From contig DDEI01000100.1 in the NCBI GenBank assembly GCA_002336675.1, forward strand, positions 1 to 6,805: a DNA stretch of 6,805 nucleotides. Direction: 5' to 3'. A program made the position numbers and the translations under genes. Shown one piece after another: positions 1 to 4,460 of the stretch. The notes below the pieces were generated by a model that did no database searches, was not told the origin of the DNA, and saw only the letters and a list, made by a program, of their open reading frames with translations. The first letter of the stretch is position 1, and every line of letters begins with the position of its first letter. The DNA comes from Flavobacteriales bacterium UBA1958. GTDB taxonomy: Bacteria > Bacteroidota > Bacteroidia > Flavobacteriales_D > Sanyastnellaceae.

Positions 1-10
1 AACGTATGTG

Positions 11-28
11 TAAAGTGCATGCACTTTA
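11..28. repeat. 18-bp perfect palindrome downstream of the recombinase gene
   Basis: The sequence TAAAGTGCATGCACTTTA is a perfect 18-bp inverted repeat with no spacer. It starts 24 bases past the recombinase stop codon. Outside the perfect core, GTG at 8-10 can pair with CAC at 31-33 if two bases (29-30) bulge out, so the strand could fold into a longer imperfect hairpin. Neither strand has a T-tract directly after the stem, which argues against an ordinary intrinsic terminator. It may be a protein-binding site or a recombination site used by the adjacent enzyme; that role is inferred only from position and symmetry. The window edge prevents seeing what lies further left. Confidence 0.6.
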
Positions 29-51
29 TCCACGCTATATTTTTAAGTACA

Positions 52-1185
52 CTAATCTAATAAATTTTTGATTACACTTAGCTGGTTTACTGCTACATGC
101 GTATATATTTCTGTGGTTTTAGATGAGCTGTGGCCTAAGAGTGATTGAATGTATCTTAAGTCAACTCCAGATTCTAAAAGATGAGTTGCAAAACTGTGGC
201 GGAGGATGTGGGGTGTAACTTTTATTCTGATGCAAGCAACTTTTCCAGCTGCTGATATAACTCTACCTATACTTGTGCTGCTATATTTCCCGCCATGCTG
301 GCCTTCAAATAAATACTCTTTTGGTCTGTGCTTTTTGAAGTACGTTCTTAAATCTTTCAGCATGTTGTCGCCTAATAGGGTGCAGCGGTCTTTTCCACCT
401 TTGGCATTTTTAACATGGATGAGCATGCGCGAGCTGTCAATGTCTGAGAGTTTAAGGTTGATGACTTCTGCTCTTCTCAAGCCTGACGAGTATAGCAGAC
501 TGGCTATACACTTGTGCTTGATGTTGTTTGTAGAGCCAACAAGAGCTTTAGCCTCTTCTTTGCTAATCACTTTTGGCAGTGTTTGTTTTTTTCTGGGACG
601 TTCTATGTGGTAGAATCTGTTGGGCATACCTAGCACCAGTTCATAATAAAACTTAATGGAGTTTACTGCTTGGTTTAGGCTGGAGTCTGAGTAGCCCTGC
701 TTTATAAGGTATTCTAAATAAGAACGGATATCGTTTTCATTTAAGGTATCCTTAGGCTTTGGATGAAAGTGATTTATATACTTTTCGAAATTTGAGACAT
801 AAGTATTGGCGGTGTTCAGGGCGTAGCGCTTTAGTTCTAGTTTTTGAATATAACTTTCAGGGCAGGGCTGCCAATCTAGTGGCTTGGCTGTGGCTTTCTT
901 TCTTTTGATATTTATAGGTTCATTTACTCCTTTCGAAACCGGTCTGTTTGGAAAGAAATATTTGCAGTTAACCCAAGCTACTCCTCTGTAGGTGTTGAAA
1001 ATGGTGTTCAGGTTCTTTGCGCAGTTAGGCAGCAGAAATAGGTCGTATTCATTAGACCAGCTTATATCGGTTAACTCTTTAGTGAGGGCGTTAATCACCT
1101 TATTAGGGTAGAATTGTAGTCCAATGAACTTTTTGTTTTCTACAAGTACATGTCTGAGCGTAATTTGTTTAAGAGTAGAAGTCAT
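52..1185 (-). CDS. Tyrosine recombinase/integrase (XerC/D-like, with an extra N-terminal domain)
   Basis: This 377-residue protein is a site-specific tyrosine recombinase, which cuts and rejoins DNA through a covalent 3'-phosphotyrosine. The C-terminal catalytic domain (about 205-377) carries all expected residues: Arg237 in SSGLRR, Lys262 or Lys265 in AKGGKDR, His326 and Arg329 in HILRH, His352 in LLGHSS, and the nucleophile Tyr361 in EIYTH. A core-binding SAM-like domain spans about 108-190. Residues 1-85 form an additional domain rich in aromatic residues (ISWS near 41, WVN near 71) that XerC and XerD lack; it is typical of a widespread Bacteroidota recombinase group. The insert characteristic of integron integrases between the Lys and His boxes is absent. 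ATG at 1185 is preceded by an A-rich stretch and opens the conserved N-terminal domain. The gene is divergent from the zinc-ribbon gene and flanked by two 18-bp palindromes. The reading frame is intact, so it is probably active. The DNA target is unknown, and neither a tRNA nor a second element end is visible. Confidence 0.93.
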   Translation of the reverse strand: MTSTLKQITLRHVLVENKKFIGLQFYPNKVINALTKELTDISWSNEYDLFLLPNCAKNLNTIFNTYRGVAWVNCKYFFPNRPVSKGVNEPINIKRKKATAKPLDWQPCPESYIQKLELKRYALNTANTYVSNFEKYINHFHPKPKDTLNENDIRSYLEYLIKQGYSDSSLNQAVNSIKFYYELVLGMPNRFYHIERPRKKQTLPKVISKEEAKALVGSTNNIKHKCIASLLYSSGLRRAEVINLKLSDIDSSRMLIHVKNAKGGKDRCTLLGDNMLKDLRTYFKKHRPKEYLFEGQHGGKYSSTSIGRVISAAGKVACIRIKVTPHILRHSFATHLLESGVDLRYIQSLLGHSSSKTTEIYTHVAVNQLSVIKNLLD

Positions 1186-1303
1186 TTTATATCAGTATAA
1201 GCTTTAAATATCGGGTGTTTTAGATAGCTTAATCATTTTAAGTTAAGAATATACGTATATTCTGTGCTTAAAGTATTTATCAAACGTTTTAAGTATTTGT
1301 CAA
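1186..1303. promoter_or_regulatory. Divergent intergenic regulatory region
   Basis: These 118 bases separate the recombinase start (minus) from the zinc-ribbon start (plus), so both promoters should lie here. The stretch is strongly AT-rich. It holds a perfect 18-bp palindrome and two direct repeats, entered separately. I found no clear TAnnTTTG -7 element in either direction, so the promoters cannot be placed. The octamer TTTTAAGT occurs at 1236-1243 and 1287-1294, and again at 41-48 on the other side of the recombinase gene, but in such AT-rich DNA this may be chance. Confidence 0.5.
1246..1263. repeat. 18-bp perfect palindrome in the divergent region
   Basis: AGAATATACGTATATTCT is a perfect inverted repeat with no spacer, centred between bases 1254 and 1255. 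It lies about 60 bases upstream of the recombinase start and 40 bases upstream of the zinc-ribbon start. TTAAG (1243-1247) and CTTAA (1267-1271) add a further imperfect symmetric layer. Its length and position suit the operator of a dimeric regulator acting on both divergent genes, or a core site for the recombinase. The sequence is unrelated to the other 18-bp palindrome at 11-28. Confidence 0.6.
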
Positions 1304-1304
1304 A
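1271..1304 (+). repeat. Tandem 14-bp direct repeats abutting the zinc-ribbon start
   Basis: AAGTATTTATCAAA (1271-1284) and AAGTATTTGTCAAA (1291-1304) match at 13 of 14 positions. They start exactly 20 bases apart, close to two helical turns. The last base of the second copy is the A of the ATG of the zinc-ribbon gene. Two same-facing sites on one DNA face, reaching the start codon, suggest cooperative binding of a regulator, possibly the zinc-ribbon protein itself or the divergent recombinase. The role is inferred. Confidence 0.55.
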
Positions 1305-1678
1305 TGACTAAGAGGAGATGTAACTATTGCAACGCTAAAATTACGGAAGGGCGAAGCGATAAAAAATTCTGTAATGCACACTGCCGCTCCGCTTTTCAAT
1401 ATATGCAAAACATCAGCAAAGAACCCTTCTACCAAAAGGTCAAGAAAGCGCTTCAAGTCAATAGAAAAATAATGAAGAAATTTAACCTGGCAGGTTTTGC
1501 AACTACTAGAGCTGACACACTAACCGCTGAGGGGTTTAACCCACGATTCACGACTCATTCATGGAAAAACAGTAAGGGAGAGGAGTATAAATTTGTTTTC
1601 GAATTTGGCTTTTTAGAATTTCATTCTGCTGGGAAAGCCAAATACAAGCTCGTCAAGTGGCAAGATTACATGAACTAA
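1304..1678 (+). CDS. Small C4 zinc-ribbon protein, function unknown
   Basis: This is a 124-residue protein. Cys6-X2-Cys9 and Cys23-X3-Cys27 form a treble-clef or zinc-ribbon-like metal site at the N-terminus, followed by a basic helical stretch (about 38-60, rich in Lys and Arg) and a C-terminal part (about 65-124) that looks beta-rich and aromatic. I recognise the overall layout (four-cysteine knuckle, RSDKKFC, a conserved EGFN and a KGEEYKFVFEFG-like strand) as a recurring Bacteroidota hypothetical protein, but know no function for it. The basic segment beside the zinc site suggests nucleic-acid binding; that is inference. There is no signal peptide or membrane segment, so it should be cytoplasmic. 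The ATG at 1304 is the only Met before Cys6, which fixes the start, and no Shine-Dalgarno sequence is present. It is divergent from the recombinase and ends at a hairpin terminator. A direct repeat reaches into its start codon and could serve autoregulation. Confidence 0.8.
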   Translation: MTKRRCNYCNAKITEGRSDKKFCNAHCRSAFQYMQNISKEPFYQKVKKALQVNRKIMKKFNLAGFATTRADTLTAEGFNPRFTTHSWKNSKGEEYKFVFEFGFLEFHSAGKAKYKLVKWQDYMN

Positions 1679-1679
1679 A

Positions 1680-1707
1680 AAGCCCCATCAGAAAACTGAC
1701 AGGGCTT
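1680..1707 (-). terminator. Hairpin terminator between convergent genes
   Basis: AAGCCC (1680-1685) pairs with GGGCTT (1702-1707), and TCAG (1688-1691) pairs with CTGA (1696-1699) around an AAAA loop. A two-by-two CA/CA internal loop separates the stems. Read on the minus strand, the stem runs into a T-tract formed by the plus-strand A-run at 1677-1681, so it fits best as terminator of the acyl-CoA dehydrogenase gene, whose stop is 20 bases away. The plus-strand tail (TTAAGTTCT) is weaker, but the hairpin directly follows the zinc-ribbon stop and may work in both directions. Confidence 0.8.
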
Positions 1708-1727
1708 AAGTTCTAGATTAAAGAAGC

Positions 1728-2906
1728 TTACTTAAAAGCGTTCTCTCCAGTAATATCTAAACCTGTAATAAGCAAGTGAATATCATGTGTTCCTTCATAA
1801 GTAATTACAGACTCTAAATTCATCATGTGACGCATAATTGGGTATTCATTCGTAATTCCCATTCCGCCGTGCATCTGCCTCGCTTCTCTAGCTATTTTAA
1901 TAGCCATGTCTACGTTATTCCTTTTAGCCATAGAAATCTGACCTGAAGTAGCCTTATCCTCGTTTTTCAGTTGCCCTAATCTTAACGTCAGCATTTGAGC
2001 TTTAGTAATCTCTGTGATCATTTCAGCTAATTTCTTCTGCTGCAGTTGGAATCCAGCGATCGGTCTCCCAAATTGGATTCGTTCTTTAGAATATCTAAGC
2101 GCAGAGTCATAACAGTCTAATGCTGCTCCTATCGCACCCCATGCTATTCCATATCTCGCAGAGTCCAAGCATCCCAGGGGAGCTCCAAGACCAGATTTAT
2201 TTGGAAGTAAATTGGCTTTAGGTACTTTTACATTATCGAAAACAAGCTCACCAGTATCGCTCGCTCTTAAGCTCCACTTTCCGTGAGTGGTAGGAGTAGT
2301 GAATCCTTCCATTCCTCTTTCTACTATAAGCCCGTGAATTCGTCCTGCTTCATTCTTAGCCCATACCACAGCTATATCTGCAAATGGTGAATTAGAAATC
2401 CACATTTTAGCTCCATTTAACAGATAGTGGTCTCCTTTGTCTTTAAAGTTGGTAGTCATTCCACCTGGATCAGAACCATGATCTGGCTCAGTTAATCCAA
2501 AGCAGCCTACGAATTCCCCAGTAGCTAGTTTAGGAAGATACTTCATACGCTGCTCTTCGTTTCCATATTTCCATATGGGATACATCACTAAAGAACTCTG
2601 AACAGATGAAGTAGATCGCAATCCAGAATCACATCTTTCTAACTCCTGCATTAACAGACCGTAAGAAATTTGATCTAGTCCAGGACCACCATACTGCTCA
2701 GGAATGTAAGGACCGAACGCCCCTATCTCTCCCAATCCAGGAATTAAATGCTTAGGAAATGATCCTTTCTCAAAAGCATCTTCTATGATAGGAGAAACTT
2801 CTTTCTTAATCCAAGCTCTGGCAGAATCTCTTACTAGTTTATGCTCATCTGTGAGAAGATCGTCCATATTGTAATAATCGTGTCCGGTATATTGGTCTGT
2901 ACGCAT
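1728..2906 (-). CDS. gcdH: Acyl-CoA dehydrogenase, glutaryl-CoA dehydrogenase type
   Basis: This 392-residue FAD enzyme is predicted to oxidise glutaryl-CoA and decarboxylate it to crotonyl-CoA in lysine/tryptophan breakdown, passing electrons to electron-transfer flavoprotein in the cytoplasm. It has the acyl-CoA dehydrogenase domains in order: N-terminal helical (about 15-130), middle beta (about 135-230, with CFGLTEPDHGSDP at 135-147) and C-terminal helical (about 245-385, with ERIQFGRP at 275-282 and HGGMG at 346-350). The catalytic base is Glu371 in TYEGTHDIH, and the tail TGLDITGENAF closely resembles the glutaryl-CoA dehydrogenase tail. Arg97 in GLRSTSSVQSSLVM matches the arginine that binds the glutaryl carboxylate in that subfamily. 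These two points favour this assignment over short-chain or isovaleryl enzymes. Length is normal for the mature family and the reading frame is intact. The ATG at 2906 follows a run of AAAACAAAACAAA, a typical start context here. No ETF or other lysine-degradation gene is in view, so the substrate rests on residues alone. Confidence 0.9.
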   Translation of the reverse strand: MRTDQYTGHDYYNMDDLLTDEHKLVRDSARAWIKKEVSPIIEDAFEKGSFPKHLIPGLGEIGAFGPYIPEQYGGPGLDQISYGLLMQELERCDSGLRSTSSVQSSLVMYPIWKYGNEEQRMKYLPKLATGEFVGCFGLTEPDHGSDPGGMTTNFKDKGDHYLLNGAKMWISNSPFADIAVVWAKNEAGRIHGLIVERGMEGFTTPTTHGKWSLRASDTGELVFDNVKVPKANLLPNKSGLGAPLGCLDSARYGIAWGAIGAALDCYDSALRYSKERIQFGRPIAGFQLQQKKLAEMITEITKAQMLTLRLGQLKNEDKATSGQISMAKRNNVDMAIKIAREARQMHGGMGITNEYPIMRHMMNLESVITYEGTHDIHLLITGLDITGENAFK

Positions 2907-2920
2907 TTTGTTTTGTTTTC

Positions 2921-2934
2921 TCAGCTTTGGCTGA
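2921..2934 (-). other. Small hairpin in the acyl-CoA dehydrogenase leader
   Basis: TCAGC (2921-2925) and GCTGA (2930-2934) are perfect inverted arms around a four-base loop. They lie 15 bases upstream of the ATG on the minus strand, so they would be in the 5' leader if transcription starts near 2943. The hairpin could affect translation or mRNA stability, or could be chance. It is short and moderately GC-rich in an AT-rich leader. Confidence 0.35.
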
Positions 2935-2949
2935 TTTGTTTACGAAGTG

Positions 2950-2957
2950 CAAATTTA
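2950..2957 (-). promoter_or_regulatory. Possible -7 promoter element for the acyl-CoA dehydrogenase gene
   Basis: On the minus strand the sequence reads TAAATTTG, an exact match to the Bacteroidota -7 consensus TAnnTTTG. Transcription would begin near 2943, giving a leader of nearly 40 bases before the ATG, a plausible length. No TTG lies at the ideal -33 spacing; the nearest TTG is about 25 bases upstream. The element sits inside an imperfect dyad: AAGTG (2945-2949) and CACTT (2959-2963). A repressor bound there would block this promoter. Confidence 0.4.
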
Positions 2958-3006
2958 ACACTTTCCGTATGTAAATTCATTTCAAAACTCTAGTTTTGGT
3001 ATCACG

Positions 3007-4422
3007 ATGGAAGCTTTAAAAAATCAAGTCTCTGAAGTTTTTGCGTTGCAACGCGAATATTTCCTCAATTACATGAAGTCAGCACCTCTTTCTGTGCGTA
3101 AAACCAAGCTTAAGGAGCTTAAAAAGTGGATTTTAACTCATGAAGATGACATTTGTGAGGCCATACATGCTGATTTTAAGAAACCATACTTCGAGACTAA
3201 AATTTCAGAAATATTTCCAACAGTCTCGGCCATACGACATGCGTTGCAAAACATGGAAAACTGGTCCTCGACTGATTCCGTAGAGGGTGGACTTGGGTAT
3301 TTATTCACTTCCAGTAAAGTAAGAAAGGAACCAAAGGGAGTAAGTTTAGTGATTTCTCCATGGAACTATCCATTTATGTTAGCATTAGAGCCTACTATTT
3401 CCGCCATAGCCGCAGGATGCACAGTAATATTAAAACCTAGTGAAAACACCCCTCACACTTCTGCATTGCTAAAGAAAATGGCAGAAGAAGTTTTCAAACC
3501 AGAGGATTTCGCAGTTTTTCTAGGAGATTACACCGTTTCTCAGGAGTTATTAAAAAACTCTTTCAACCACATATTTTTTACCGGCAGCCCACAGGTAGGA
3601 AAAACAGTAATGAAAGCTGCAGCGGAGCACTTAACTTCAGTGACACTAGAGCTTGGCGGCATGAATCCAGCGGTCATAGATGAAACTGCAGGGTTAAAAG
3701 ATACGGCGGAGAAAATCCTTTGGGCTAAGGGAATGAATTCTGCTCAAACCTGTGTCTCTGTGAATGAAATGTATGTGCATGAGTCAGTCAAAGAGAAGCT
3801 GGTAGAAGCGTTTATGAAGGCTGAGAAAAAGCTCTATCCTAAAGGATATGTCCAAGGTGAAGCCATGTCAGTTCTGGTAAATGACCACCATTATTTGAAT
3901 GTGAAAGAAATGCTGACAGAGGCACTAGAGAAAGGGGCTAAAGTGGTTTTTGGAGGGGATACGGATGATGCTCATAGATGGATTAGTCCAACTATTATAA
4001 TAGATGTCCCTAAAGAATGCAGGCTAAGAAATGAAGAGATATTCGCTCCAGTATTGGTGTTAACAGCGTATTCGGATTTAGACCATGTTATTTCCGAGAT
4101 ACAGAAAAAGCCAATTCCTCTTTCTGCTTACATCTTTTCAAAAAGCAGAAAGAACCAGAAGAAATTCTTAAAAAGAATTCAAGCGGGGACTATTTGTGTA
4201 AATGACACCACTATTCAGTTTGCACAGCCAAATCTTCCCTTTGGAGGTCATGGAAATAGTGGGATAGGAAAAGCCCATGGTAAATTTGGTTTCTTGGAAT
4301 TCACGAACCTGAGAGCAGAACTTAGACAGCGCAGAGGGTTTACTTCCGCCAAATTGATTTATCCTCCTTATGATAAAAAATGGAAGCAATTGATAGTGAA
4401 AACATTCATCAAGTGGTTTTAA
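3007..4422 (+). CDS. NAD(P)-dependent aldehyde dehydrogenase, class 3-like
   Basis: This 471-residue enzyme oxidises aldehydes to carboxylic acids using NAD(P)+. The SPWNYPF motif (117-123, with oxyanion Asn120), the cofactor loop FTGSPQVG (191-198), LKPSE (142-146), general base Glu215 in TLELGG, nucleophile Cys249 in NSAQTC, EEIFAPVL (343-350) and PFGGHGNSGIG (411-421) are all in order. The missing N-terminal extension, the length and the tail with YPPYDKKW place it in the ALDH3/fatty-aldehyde branch. Long-chain aldehydes are a likely substrate class by family. Oddities are GGMN where GGKS is usual (219-220) and Ala246 in place of the usual Gly before Gln-Thr-Cys. The basic, aromatic C-terminus (about 452-471) may associate with the membrane, as in some relatives, but no clear transmembrane segment is present. 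The ATG at 3007 is chosen because the next Met (residue 23) would cut the N-terminal helix. It is divergent from the acyl-CoA dehydrogenase gene by 100 bases. The hydrolase gene follows 38 bases downstream on the same strand. Confidence 0.92.
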   Translation: MEALKNQVSEVFALQREYFLNYMKSAPLSVRKTKLKELKKWILTHEDDICEAIHADFKKPYFETKISEIFPTVSAIRHALQNMENWSSTDSVEGGLGYLFTSSKVRKEPKGVSLVISPWNYPFMLALEPTISAIAAGCTVILKPSENTPHTSALLKKMAEEVFKPEDFAVFLGDYTVSQELLKNSFNHIFFTGSPQVGKTVMKAAAEHLTSVTLELGGMNPAVIDETAGLKDTAEKILWAKGMNSAQTCVSVNEMYVHESVKEKLVEAFMKAEKKLYPKGYVQGEAMSVLVNDHHYLNVKEMLTEALEKGAKVVFGGDTDDAHRWISPTIIIDVPKECRLRNEEIFAPVLVLTAYSDLDHVISEIQKKPIPLSAYIFSKSRKNQKKFLKRIQAGTICVNDTTIQFAQPNLPFGGHGNSGIGKAHGKFGFLEFTNLRAELRQRRGFTSAKLIYPPYDKKWKQLIVKTFIKWF

Positions 4423-4460
4423 AACACGATTACGCTTGTTGTTTTTAATCTCAATTATTA

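Noticed and set aside
206..613. Plus-strand open frame of 135 codons inside the recombinase gene
   Set aside because: It lies wholly antisense within a clear recombinase gene, has no recognisable domain, and looks like a shadow of the true frame.
52..1185. Integron integrase (IntI) with a cassette array
   Set aside because: The C-terminal sequence (HILRHSFATHLL, EIYTH) resembles IntI, but the characteristic insert between the Lys box and the His-x-x-Arg box is missing and no series of attC-like sites is present in the window.
4168..4389. Minus-strand open frame inside the aldehyde dehydrogenase gene
   Set aside because: Antisense to a well-supported gene with no recognisable protein features.
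4421..4446. Possible terminator after the aldehyde dehydrogenase gene
   Set aside because: AAAACA/TGTTTT arms with a T-run exist but the stem is six mostly A-T pairs around a 13-base loop, too weak to call.
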